This document shows, in pieces, positions 13,155 to 24,700 of a stretch of 64,000 bases of DNA (the first letter of the stretch is position 1; the number at the start of each line of letters is the position of its first letter). The DNA is from Beroe ovata (lineage: Eukaryota; Ctenophora; Nuda; Beroida; Beroidae). The notes below the pieces were generated by a model. That model did no database searches. It was not told where the DNA came from and saw only the letters and a program-made list of their open reading frames with translations. Position numbers and translations under genes: made by a program. The DNA is taken from NCBI GenBank assembly GCA_946803715.1, contig CAMPET010000060.1, positions 251,594 to 315,593 of the forward strand. Direction: 5' to 3'.

Positions 13155-13920
13155 ATGATGGGGTTGGAGGAAGGCATCACCCTGCCCGTGCCTCAAAACC
13201 TCGAGAAGAAGACATCGAGGAAGAGAAAGAGATCGCTATCACCATCGTCAAACAACCCTGCTAACAGAAAGTCACAGACCCTACCTAAACTGCATGGGGA
13301 TGAGGTTTTTCTTCCGCCACATTTCAATAATCCATTTATCTTCGTTTTCTCTTTCCCCGGCCTCACTTGAACTCCCCTCTCTTCTCCTTCTCTCTCAAGT
13401 CTCCCGTATGATGATGTTTGATACTGAGGTCCATCCCTGATATCCAGTCTCTCGTCGTCTACACTCCTTCCTTTTCCTCACATTCCCCCTCTCCTCCCAC
13501 ACCCACATTCTCCATCAACCCTCTCCCCTCACCCACATTCTCCATCAACCCTCTCCCCTCACCCATCCTTCATTCCCTGCCCCAAACCCCTAACCCTCCT
13601 TCCTCAATCCACTTCCCTCTAACCCCCTTCTCTATCCCCCTAACCCCCTTCTCTATCCCCCTAACCCCTCACCCTCGTTCCTCCTCCCCCACAGACCAGT
13701 AACGGCACGACCAGCAAGACATCAAACAACGGCCGTGGTAAGACTGTCACCGACTCCACCGCCCACACCAAACTGCCGGTCATCATGGCAGGATCTAACA
13801 ACTCATCTCACCCTGCCCCGACTAAACTACCGTCCCTGTGTAGCAACGGGACAGGAGGTGGCGCCGGTGATCTGAAACATCACTCGTCCCTCGAGCTCCT
13901 TGTCCTGCCACAAGTCACTG

Positions 13921-13955
<35 letters not shown>

Positions 13956-14009
13956 AATAGCAACAACAACAAGAATGCTAAGAATTCAAGGAAGATTGGG
14001 TGGGAATAG
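13155..14009 (+). CDS. Small basic, Asn-rich protein of unknown function
   Basis: Two-exon model, 13155-13304 and 13695-14009, phase 0, 154 residues. Exon 1 (MMGLEEGITLPVPQNLEKK...) carries a basic nuclear-localisation-like stretch KKTSRKRKRS. Exon 2 opens after a CCCCACAG acceptor, is rich in Ser/Thr/Asn, and ends with a run of 12 Asn encoded by AAC repeats before NSRKIGWE and the stop. It looks intrinsically disordered and possibly nuclear. No family recognised. Upstream exons are possible, because an open frame precedes the ATG for 14 codons. Confidence 0.5.
13485..13685. repeat. C-rich tandem repeats in intron
   Basis: Two tandem copies of a 30-bp unit around CACCCACATTCTCCATCAAC, then copies of a 20-bp unit CTAACCCCCTTCTCTATCCC. 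These form the polypyrimidine-rich 3' half of the intron of the Asn-rich gene. Confidence 0.8.
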
Positions 14010-14652
14010 ATTGGATGGAAGGGGGAAACTGGAGCTTACTTTGATTTGCTATATTGAAGATTGTATCTACCAATAAACGAGAGAAGTTAGAAAGAAGTGA
14101 TAGTGCTGAGAAATAACATTTAGAAGTGAGATTGTGTAGATTTGATATTTGCTTTGGAGATTTTGACAGATTTATTGGAGTTGGCAGTGAGTGAATGGCG
14201 GACAAGCCAAAATACATCTGACCGCAGAATGGATACATTTGGTTTGATCGTTGTAATATCATGATCTCTTGTCAAATACGATAGGAGATGCATAACATTT
14301 TATTTTATTCCAAGTTTTGCCTTTCATTTGAGTTGTGAATTTAATAAGACCCCTTTTTCTCATAGCATGCTAAGAAATTTACTCAAATTCACAGGTTTTA
14401 ATAAAAGCCGAGGCTGTCGAGCATATGTATCTAATTTTACAGCATGCAGACTGCAAGTAGTCACTAAGCCAGCGAATAAGTTAACTTCTTCTACTTAGAC
14501 AGTCATCTAACAAGTCAGCATTGCAAATTTACACGCCCATTTGCATTCATTCGCCATAATAACGCATGTTTAAACCCAATAATCCGAACCACAACATAAA
14601 CATACATCTAAAAACACTGAATAGAATACATGAACAGTTATTTCGATTTGAC
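14010..14652. other. Intergenic upstream of the C1A homologue
   Basis: About 640 bp, AT-rich, nothing recognised. It should contain the promoter of the gene beginning at 14653. Confidence 0.5.
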
Positions 14653-15284
14653 ATGATGACTAACTGTTCACTGTTTCTCACTCTTATTCTCGGACATGTA
14701 GTGGTTGTGCACGGCTGGTTCTGGAGCAGCTCGGTAGAGGACGGGGTGGAGGGAGCGACGCCCCCTCCACCCCCACCGGGTGAACTGATACTCGGCAAGC
14801 GTGATGACGTCATGATGGACAATACAATGGACAGTACAACGGATAGTACAATGGAAACAACAGCGGGAGGAACAATGGAAAGTACAATGGATTATGATTT
14901 CGGAGATGAGTTCGATATGGAGGAAACTCTGGCTAATCAGCTTGATGACATGCTGGATGAGGCACTGGATCTTCTCCTCGAAAGTAACGATGAACCGGCC
15001 CAACTAAACCTATTCACGAAGGAGGTTCACCGGAGAGCCACGTTCGAGCGGTTGTGGGCTGAGGTCCAGGTGGAAGTTGCTGCGCAGGATTTCGACATGG
15101 GACCTGGCAGATTTCCAAATCTACTGGTGGAATTCTCGCCGGGAAACAAGGAGAGGAGGTACATGGAGAATTTCATAGCAGCATACAACGAGATTGTCTT
15201 TCTCCCCCGATACCCCTATGTAACGGGGTTCAACTTCTTCGCACTGCTCAGGTTAAACAGCATGACGTCACTCCGCATGCAATT

Positions 15285-15318
<34 letters not shown>

Positions 15319-15384
15319 NNNNNNNNNNNNNNNNNNNNNNNNNNNNNNNNNNNNNNNNNNNNNNNNNNNNNNNNNNNNNNNNNN

Positions 15385-15416
<32 letters not shown>

Positions 15417-18087
15417 ATTCACATCCTTCTCTATCATAGTTGGGAGGAGAGACGGTTATATCTGGGACTTCACAACAGCACTGAAGCGGAGATACGATCT
15501 GTTTTGGAGGATTTAGCACCTGATCAGTTAAATCCAGCTGAAAGTGAGACAGATAACGGTGATACTTCCCACACAGTATTCAGTGGTCTATCTGTTGACT
15601 ATTCGGTGGTGAGAGTATTGGTCAGGAAAGCAGTTGATATCGGAATTCGATATCAATCAATAGCGTCGTGCTAAACTTTATAAATTACCGCGGTTGTACA
15701 CTCGAATTGCACACTCATGTTCAATGTTCAAACTATATCGATTTCCGATCCACACACACACACANACACACACACACACACTGAGACACTCAAACAAAGT
15801 ACATACACACATACACACACAAACACACAAACACACACAACACACACACACAGATACACACTGATTACAGGACACAAGATCAGCTAAGAACTCCGGAGGG
15901 TATCACACATCCGGTCTGTTCGCTGCTCTCAGTGTTCTGGAGTATGTTTACAGTTTGAAGAGTGTGGCACATTCTGAGAGTGCCACCTTCTCCAGGTGAT
16001 CGCAGAGAGAAGTGGTGTCAGGGACGAGAGGGTGTCAGGGTTGAATGGTGTCAGGGAGGAGTGGTGTCAGGGAAGAGCGGTGTCAGAGCGAAGTTGTGTC
16101 AGAGTATAGTGGGGTCAGAGTATAGTGGTGTCAGAGTGTAGTGGTGTCAGAGTGTAGTGGTGTCAGGGTGTAGTGGTGTCAGGGTGTAGTGGTGTCAGAG
16201 TAAAATGGTGTCAAGGAAGAGTGGTGTCACTTTGTCAGAGTGAAGTTATGTAAGAGTGAGAGTGGAGTGTTGCCAGAAAGGGGGGGGGGTTAAGGAAGAG
16301 AAATGTCAGAGTGAAGTGGTTCCAGAGAGCAGTGATCCTCACAAAACTGTTCCTCAACACAAACTCCGCAGGCAATACTTGATAGACTGTACACAGCAAC
16401 TGCCGCTGAGGTACCCTCACCAAGTCTTCTCAGCTCTAGAGGGCAAACAATATCTCCCGTCAGACAGTGACTACCCTTATATCGGGGACGTTGGTAGCTG
16501 TCCAGGTTTTGATGGATTTCATAGAGATATTTAGATTCCGTAGCACAGTACTTGGGTTCAACCGATACTTCACCCTGATGAATCAAACTCATTGTCAATT
16601 TAAGAGAAAGAACAGGCGGGATATTAGTTAATCTCATCGCATGTTCAACCTGTAGACGACAGTAGTTACCCCAATGCTATGGAGAATGCTGTAGAGGTGG
16701 TGAAACACGAGATCGGTTATCCTAGCGAGGATCAAATGATGGAGCTACTCACATCACGGGGTCCACTGGTTGTCTGCATACACGTCAACGACAGAGTCTT
16801 CTTCTACGAGGTTTAGTCACGTTATGCCTAACACTTAATCAATTAAGTTAACAGTCGCTATATGTTGCGAAGAGAATCGTCGCAATGATTGATCATCAGA
16901 ATGATTAATTCTAATTGAAATTCGCTCTTTGTTTCCAGAGTGGAGTGGTGAATGAATGTCTAGCGGGGTTACAGTGTAACCACTTTGTAACACTGCTAGC
17001 GTACAACACTAACTCCATGACAGTAGAGAATACATGGGGTAGAAGTTGGGGTCTACATGGTAAGTGAACAAGATACCGACATTGTTCTGTTTTCGGCGGA
17101 GTCACGTGACACTGTCCCCAGTCTGACACCTAATGACAGGGCGGATGAAGATAGGACGTGGGTTGTGTGACGTACCTCACTTCTTCACCACATCGGTCAC
17201 CCTGGCAATTGTCCAACATGAGGACCCCACTGGTCCCATTCCACTGGTTAATGCAGCTATCAGTGGGTCAGAGACAAGAGAGGGGCAGGATTACGACATC
17301 CTGATGTCAATGACGTCATTTATCAACCTGAAGGATTATAGGCTACCTGTTCAAATAAAGGTGCAATTTCTCTACCATTATCCTAATATGAAGTGTTCAT
17401 ACTTTGACACACTTCTGTTTATCTCAAGGTTCCTACATTCCGATCTGAATTGATGCGCATTCTAACGATACAGACACTACTCCCCCAGCCAGGAGATGAA
17501 GTACTCGCGTATACGAAACCGTTAGGACAGGGCGGGGTGTCCCATGTTACTCATCCCTACATCAAATTCTTCGAGTCTGTCTCGGAAAACATTCCGTATC
17601 TGCTGGTCTTGGATCTCTCACATAACACTGTGACACAGGTTTCTATTCTAGATTTGCCACTGTTCGACCAAACTATTATCCCATAATATCAAAATTTCGA
17701 CCGTTATATCCAAACCCGAGGAACACCACTCCTTCAAATGAATCCAAAATAGTGATTATTTCAGACGTACTATTTCGGTCATCTTTTTGCCCATTTCCCA
17801 AAAATGGTGGAAGAGTATAACTGGGAACAATCAACAGAAATCAGGTAATTGCTGTCCACAATTAGCTCACACTTGCGCTAGATGAATTAATGTGACCCGC
17901 AGCAAATTCTACACCCAACTATGCTTCCAGGATTCGATTCACTCAAACAACGATTGAGACATCTGTCAATGGGAGGAGCTTAAAATCATTCTATCACCAG
18001 CTGGACATGAAGTTCATTCAGTCATTCGAGACTCGAGGTCCTGATGGTTGGATTGAGTCTCTGAAACTTATTCGACCCACGGGATAG
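14653..18087 (+). CDS. Papain-family (C1A) pseudoprotease with Ser at the catalytic Cys position
   Basis: Ten exons: 14653-15251, 15440-15608, 15871-15995, 16372-16505, 16656-16810, 16939-17059, 17140-17360, 17429-17638, 17765-17844 and 17931-18087. All phases agree (1971 nt, 656 residues). N-terminus: signal peptide (MMTNCSLFLTLILGHVVVVHG), an acidic linker with DST/MDS repeats, then an I29-like propeptide (ERRYMENFIAAYNEI). The mature domain opens LSVDYSVDTRSAKNSGG. In the active-site block KNSGGYHTSGLF the oxyanion Gln is Ser264, the disulfide Cys is Tyr267, the nucleophile Cys is Ser270 and the following Trp is Gly271. His409 (CNHFVTLLAYN) and Asn425 (VENTWGRSWG) persist. The domain ends near residue 457 and is followed by about 200 residues I cannot assign. 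It is probably secreted or lysosomal and inactive as a cysteine protease. A serine-type activity, or a structural role as in silicateins, is conceivable but unproven. Confidence 0.85.
15289..15413. repeat. (GT)n microsatellite with sequence gap
   Basis: GT repeat in intron 1 of the C1A homologue, with 66 unresolved bases at 15319-15384. Confidence 0.95.
15750..15855. repeat. (CA)n microsatellite
   Basis: Interrupted CA tract with one N (about 15765) in intron 2 of the C1A homologue, just upstream of the exon carrying the degenerate active site. Confidence 0.9.
16010..16255. repeat. GTGGTGTCAGAGTGTA minisatellite
   Basis: About 14 units of 16-18 bp (consensus AGTGTAGTGGTGTCAG) in intron 3 of the C1A homologue. 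Confidence 0.85.
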
Positions 18088-20969
18088 CTTGTCAAGAACT
18101 GAACATTGATTTATTCTAGTGTGGGGTTATTTCTGAAAGATTTTGTTGAAATATTGTAATAGTTTCTCAGCATGTCTTTCCAAAAACGAGAATCAGAAAT
18201 TCTCTAGTGATGCTTTACGTACATCTAAATGAGCAACGGTCTCTGCCCTACATGAAAGTGAGATCTTTATAAAGGAGTCATTGAAGTGCCATACTGATCA
18301 AAACGGGAGCCTATCGATTTGTAATTTTGTAACATCGCTAGCGTTCACAAGGACTGTATTCGTGTATCCCTACTCTCTGAGGAGGACAAGGTTGCTATGA
18401 CGAGGTTGGAAATATGTTGCTAGTTGCTACGCAACAATGTTGCTACACAACAATGTTGCTTGAGGGGAGAGGGGATGGGTGAGGCGCACATGTATGCACG
18501 CTGTTATGGTGAGCGTTGTTAGCATCTGTGGTAATGTGAAGTGTGAAGTGAGTGGACCGTCTTATACTGTCTGTAGAGCGTATGTCTGTCTGTCTTTCTG
18601 TATGTCTGTCTGTCGTGAACTTGCGCATCCACTCGACCTGAATACGTGACGATACTGTGAATTATTCTTGCCCTTATTACAGCGCGTGTACTCGAGTCAA
18701 ATTACTTAATTGTGGCAAGGTAAACAGAGATAGTATTAAAATAGCTGACGCTAAAGTTGCGGATTTTGATATTCACTCTCTCTCTCTCTCTCCGAATAAC
18801 GGACTTCCTCCACTTATTTATCGGACTTCATCCTCAGTCAGCACACAATGGACTACTCTAGCCGCATTTTAGTCTTAGAGTTCCCCTCATTAACCGTATG
18901 TATAGTCTGTGACGTACGGCCAGTATTTAGGAGTTGTAATAAGGTAAACACTATAATATGCAAAGCACATATTGACTCCATTTCCGTGTTTGATTTCCGT
19001 GTTTTTTCGCGATATCCGTAGTCAAGACCCCTTTCTCAGCTTTTTCCGCTTTTTGAAGATAACGATATCTTATCTTGCAACCTATATTTTGCAACTTTCT
19101 CACAGAGACTCTAGAAGTCAGATATGGCTCTCCACGTTGCCAGATAGTGAGTATTCAAACACAAGTTTTCATATCCAAACACCACGCTGATCAAAGCACT
19201 CAAATTCATACATCTATCATCACGTCATTTACTGCCTTGTAATCATAATATAGTGATAACCATCCATTACACCTTGTGTACATACTTCTAGATGACACGA
19301 CGGACAGCCACTACTCACACAGTATCTCTATCACATTGCTCACTGACGGCTGCTTATAGTTTGATAGTGCCTTCTCCACTGACAGATAGCGTTGTGTCCG
19401 CAACAGTGGACAGATGTAACCAATCTGTCCTGTGTCCACTTACATCCATATTATACACAGGGCATGTAGAGTATAATAGTGTCTAACAGACAATAGACAT
19501 CCAACATAATTATCTATTTATACCTACTATACGGTTGTACAGAGTATACATTATGTGTATAGATACTGCTGTAAGTATACACGGTGTNGCCGTGATTTAC
19601 CTTCTAAAACCATAAATCTGCTCTAGTGATATTGTCATTCGTCCTTCATTTACCATCTTCTTCCAGTCACTTCGTATCATGATTCTAACTGTACAATGTA
19701 TGCTGTGCAGCTAGTGTATCAGCTGTATCTATGAAGCGTCCACAGTTTACTGTGCATAGTTTGTACATTGCAGTACACACTATACACTGTACATTGTACA
19801 TTGTACACTGTACAGTGTACAGGATTTTAGCGGTTGTACGATGCAAATCTCGATTATTTATCGTTTGATTACCCTCATGTCAACAAACCTAATTGAATAT
19901 TGAATAACTTTCATAGTATACTACGTTTAACAAAGTTTTGCAATACATAGTGTTTGTACACAGTTTTGCAACTACTCACATGCACCGGTAAGTTGCCATT
20001 CGTTGACTCGGGTTTTACTATATAATTTGAATTCTAACATACAAAACTTGTAATTTGAATTTTGTACACTCGATTCCACAATACTCAATAGCACACCGCT
20101 CGACTTTGCATATCTTTTCAATGTCCTTGCCAGACAAAATTACAGTTAAAGAATTGAGACCTGCCAGAAATCGGAGTTGTCAAATTTTGTACAAAAAAAC
20201 CATATTGACTACGACCATATTCACTATGACGTAGGTAGTCATCCATAGCTTCACAAACATCTTGTCGACCCGTTTCTCTACACTCTACAACTCTTATCTC
20301 TCTTTTTAGTCACATGGGATTCTAATCTGATCCTAAACTAGATCTATAGTCTAGTCTAGTCTATGATGTAGGTACAGATGTCCCAAGAGTATTGTTTAGG
20401 CGAAGCTAACTCTAATACTCACTTCCCTCCCTTTAATGGCATTCATAGCATACCACATTATGGCATCAAAGCGGTACTTTGCACACATTGTATGTTTGTA
20501 TGTCAGTGTGTTTGTGTGTGAGTTACCAATCTATTGTATGAGTATGTCTGTGTGTATGTCTGTGTGACTATACATTGAATACCACATTTTAACGCGCTGG
20601 CTGTTATTGAGTTATAACACTATTGCAGTGTTATATATTCAATATTTCATTGAGCTTGAAGTGTCTGTGCTCTGTGACCGTGAACCCACACCCTGCTCAC
20701 ACTTCACTACGTCTTTCCCTCTACATTTCTATCCATACCCTTTGTGTGTGCGTGGCCGTCGTGTTATAGCGGTAGGTAAGATTACAGTTCTGACTGTAAA
20801 TAGGTAGGAAAATATCGCAGCGTTTGCACGTCAAGACTCCAATTACCGCCTAATTAACTCATTGTCACTGTTAATTACCACTCTTACATGGTGTGTCAGG
20901 GTGACATGAGTGTTGTCATGGTGACATATCCAGAACAAATACCCTCACTTAGCCTATTTCAGCCCCACA
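18088..20969. other. Intergenic, no recognised gene
   Basis: About 2.9 kb. It holds a GTCT/GTCTGTCTTTCT microsatellite at about 18560-18612, an N at 19588, an array of TGTACA-type palindromic units at about 19770-19822, and a GT/GTAT-rich stretch near 20487-20565. No exon could be supported. Confidence 0.55.
19770..19822. repeat. TGTACA palindromic array
   Basis: Overlapping units such as ACACTGTACATTGTACA that can fold on themselves. Related TATACATTGTAC-like runs occur near 4330-4400 and 4580-4620 (introns of the EF-hand gene) and near 56168-56183. Confidence 0.6.
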
Positions 20970-23077
20970 ATGGGAGACCCGCGGTCTCCAATGGTCATTT
21001 TCACTGGACAGAGTCACCCGTCATTCGCGAAGGACGTTTGCACGTGAGTGCTCTAAAAACTTATGAATTTCTTTCCCTGCACAAAGTTATTCCCCACAAC
21101 TGAATATGACAATTCTTCATGCAGCAATGTTGGAGTGAAGATGGGAGACATTATAGTCAGGAATATCAGCTCCACAGAGACAGAGGTTAAGTTACAAGAG
21201 AGTATACGAGGTAGGTATATCACAATGATGACATGAAAACATGTTGACAAATGACCACAGTTTAAACACATTTCTCTTACCTCGTGGTCAGGAAAGGAAG
21301 TTTTCATTATTCAGAGTGGGTCTAAGCGGGTAAACAACGACATTTTCGAGCTCCTGACGATGATATACGCGTGCAGAACTTCCTCAGCCGGCAAGATCGT
21401 CGGTTAGTTGGTGCATCTCCTCTTGATACCTGGAACAAGTTTTCATGAGGGTGGTTGTTGCCCAAAACTTATACGCTTAAAACCGAGATCGAATATATGA
21501 TCACCCTGTTTCCTCAACTGGCCAATTGTCAATGTTCTCATCGATCATCTTCTAACAGCTGTTCTACCCTATCTACCGTACTCGAAACAGTGTAGAATGA
21601 GAAGAAGGGCGTGCATCACGTCTAAACTCCTCGCTAAACTCATCTGTAACGCAGGTGAGAATTGCGCGCGGCTTTCCTTGCACGTGCAATGTTGCTGATG
21701 GATACCGTACAGCACAAAATATGATCATTTGAATCCTCTAATTTGGTGTTCATTGCAGGAGTGAATCACATAATCACAATGGATCTACATCAGAGGGAGA
21801 TTCACGGCTTCTTCGACTGCTCCGTCGACAATCTCCGATCATCTCCCTTCCTTCTCCAGGTGCAGCACCATAACATAGGCACTGGGCGGCAGTGAGTGAT
21901 ATAACACTTATGATGGCCTCATAATCTCGTGTCTAGATCGTACCGGACCAAACTCCATCATTACTGCTCCCATCCCATGCTGTGTATCACACCATTTTGA
22001 AGTGCTCACTCTCACCTACTCCCCCCCTCCTACTCCGCAGTACATCCTAGACAACATACCCGAGTACCGAGACTGCGTCATGGTGGCCCGACATCCTAGC
22101 TCTGCGAGACAGGTGTCCAGCTACGCAGAGCGGCTCAGGGTCAGCTTCGCTGTCATACACGGCGAACTTAAAATGGAGGATGAGGTTTGGCAATGTTTCA
22201 GTGAGCTTAGCTCACACTGTGATTTGTTGTTGTGATTGCAATGCGTCTCAAATAGCACATTAGCAGCTTAGAATTACGACAATTGGAGGTAACCAGTTAC
22301 CACCTGAACCACTACGAAACCACTGTTTATTGATATTCATGCAAACACCACATTCCTAACACAGGAGGAAGTTGACGGACGAACGTCTCCCCCTCCAACT
22401 CCGAGTGTAGCAGCCAGTAACTCAGTCCCTGTCATGCCCGTGAACTTCGTTTACAGTTTCCCCACGCCCATACCACCCTACCAACAGAAAGTGAAACCGT
22501 CCATATCCCTGGTCGGTTCTGTACAGAACAAGGTAACACGTTGTGCTGTCGGTGAACCATACGGTTAGAGTAACATCCTCTGAGTAAACTTACGGAATTA
22601 ACCAATTCCTCGCGAGCGAGGTCATTCATTACACTCTCTCATCAGATAGCGATCATACTGGATGATAACATAGACGATGTGGAGCCGTGGTGCCGACTGG
22701 CTGGTTTTCTGAAGGAGCAGGGTGCGCGCAGTGTGTACGCCATGGCAACACACGGTATACTGTCAGGGAATGCATTGCATCACATCAACAAGTCATCACT
22801 TGACCAAGTGGTCATCACAAACACAGGTGTGTCATCATGAACTCTGATGATTGTTAACATTTGGCCAGACTCAAGTAAATTACCAGAACATAACTCCCCC
22901 TAGAGATTATTCCTACATCATAACACGTGTTCTATTGCAGTACCACTACCAGCCGAACTGGAGGCCTGCTCCAAAGTGAGTGTGGTGGATGTTAGCAAAC
23001 TCTTTGCGGAGGCTATCAGACGGATTCATAACGGAGAGAGTATGTCCGCTCTCTTCAAGAATGTGACGGAATACTGA
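20970..23077 (+). CDS. PRPSAP: Phosphoribosyl pyrophosphate synthetase-associated protein (PRPSAP)
   Basis: Nine exons: 20970-21043, 21125-21210, 21292-21402, 21559-21654, 21759-21859, 22041-22184, 22365-22532, 22646-22826 and 22941-23077. All phases fit; 365 residues. It starts [19 protein letters not shown] and contains [42 protein letters not shown], the PRPSAP-type insert [11 protein letters not shown], and ends [16 protein letters not shown]. PRPSAPs are non-catalytic subunits bound to PRPP synthetase. The PRPP-binding block of active enzymes (DDxxDTCGT) is replaced here by [11 protein letters not shown], as in PRPSAP1/2. The insert and substitution favour PRPSAP over a catalytic PRPS. 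ATGs at 20970 and 20991 are in frame; the upstream one was taken. Confidence 0.93.
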
Positions 23078-23582
23078 TACAAACTCCCAGACTCTCGTTA
23101 CTCGTTATGTTGGATTAGATGTTGGTTTGACAAAAACCAGATATAAACTGTTGTTTAACCCAGAATGTTAAGTCTTGTTACAAAAGTAATCAATTTGATA
23201 ATTTCATGAATAACTCACGGCGAAAGCTGCTGTCCTACTGACTGCTCTTCATTTCATGCTGTGACATGTCTTTACTAGACCTAAGAAGGGCTTAAGGTAA
23301 ACGTTGTGTAATAGCTTTATTAGCACTGGCGCTTTTTAATGCTGTTTTTCAAAATAATGATATGATGATTTAAGCTGAAAGGTAATATCCTGCTTTCGTT
23401 TTTCATGCTCAATCAAACAATGGAGCCAACTGGCAAGATATTGAAAGAATGGATCAAAAATCCCGATTAACCTTAAATCTTTTTTCTCCTTGTGCATTAT
23501 CCGTTATCACTTGCGATAGCCGTCAAAGCTACATCACTTCAATTGAACGTCAGGTATAAACTGACACACTCACACGCCCCTT
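23078..23582. other. Intergenic between convergent PRPSAP and TM2D1
   Basis: About 500 bp shared 3' flank of two tail-to-tail genes. No other feature seen. Confidence 0.6.
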
Positions 23583-24700
23583 TCAAAACTCATCCTTGAA
23601 ATAATGACTACCGTACTGGTAGTATGTGTAGTTCTGCATGTTTACCCTACTCAATATGGGTCCATACACGTCGATCAGATAGTCGCTGCCATCAGCAGGG
23701 CCGACTGTCTGTGTTGCGATCAGGATTATGTCGAGTAACTGTCCGAGAAGGAAGAATCCGAATGTACAGAATTTGAGAAGTCCTATTGCGTAATATCTGA
23801 AAACGGAGTATATTGTGAACGTCCTTTCTTATCAAGTAGGATCATATCAGATTGGCATTGTAGCACTCAGCACTCACTATGTGAATTCTATAATTACGCG
23901 CGCGCGGCGCGTACGTAACGTACGTACGTACGTTTAGAATACAACTCATCGCGCCGAGACATTCACAACTGAAATCAAAAAACTAGCAATAGCACATGCG
24001 TCGCTCAATTCCATTTATTCGATTACCCGAGATAAAAGCGATCGATTCCAAACATTCCCATGAAGATAGATAGGATCAGGGCAGTCCGGTAGTCGTATCC
24101 TGTCACATATCGGCATTCGGCTTCTGTCCTAAACGCCACATGAAAACCAGTCCATCTCTGAAAAGAAAGTGTTAGCATCTCAACGGATATCGTTAATACC
24201 TGATATGTAGTATGTCAAAACGGTAACACTAGAACGTCTTCAATAATGATGAAGGGCAGTTTCTGTGGTACTATCAGTACTTGCCTGTGGTGTTGTGCTA
24301 TTGCTGCCAATACAGACAACACCATACTTGGGGGAACAGTCAATGAGCATGGTCCTGTTTGGTCGACAACATGGGGGAGCCTGCGTGTCACTGCATGTCC
24401 TAACGGCCTGTAAAACAGAGCCATCATGAACATTGATGATGAATATCATTTGCATCTCGGAACACAGCGATTGTTTTCAGTAAACAGCATCCCACAACAT
24501 GTTAAAGAGAAGAAGGTCAGAATACTCCCAAGACTAACCTCTGTGGATTTAGTGATCAGAGGTTCAGCACAGGTGACCTGTTCTTGAGGTAAATCTTTAC
24601 AAAATAATTTCACATTTTCTATCTCACTGTCTGCATCAAGTGGAGTAGGGAAACATATAAGGACCAAAACAGTTGCTGCTGAGACTATCTTAGAGAACAT
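23583..24700 (-). CDS. TM2D1: TM2 domain protein, TM2D1-like
   Basis: Four exons at 24700-24539, 24407-24285, 24157-24027 and 23796-23583; 209 residues. A signal peptide (MFSKIVSAATVLVLICF) precedes a Cys-rich luminal part. The TM2 domain has two hydrophobic helices (TALILSIFMGMFGI and FCTFGFFLLGQLLDIILIA) joined by the conserved DRFYLG turn, then VGPADGSDYLI and a short hydrophilic tail. The GLLKFCT...VGPADGS pattern is nearer TM2D1 (amaretto) than TM2D2 or TM2D3. The Drosophila family members promote Notch signalling and phagocytosis. Intron 2 uses a GC donor (CACAG|GCAAGT), because no GT choice keeps the frame. It is convergent with PRPSAP. Confidence 0.88.

Noticed and set aside
15678-15875. 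CRISPR-like or periodic arrays in the intronic repeats
   Set aside because: Units are directly adjacent microsatellite/minisatellite copies without unique spacers, in a eukaryotic intron.
20888-21103. Reading of PRPSAP exon 1 in the frame starting at 20888
   Set aside because: That frame does not join exon 2 in phase; the alternative frame from 20970 gives [12 protein letters not shown], matching the PRPS fold start, and joins correctly.
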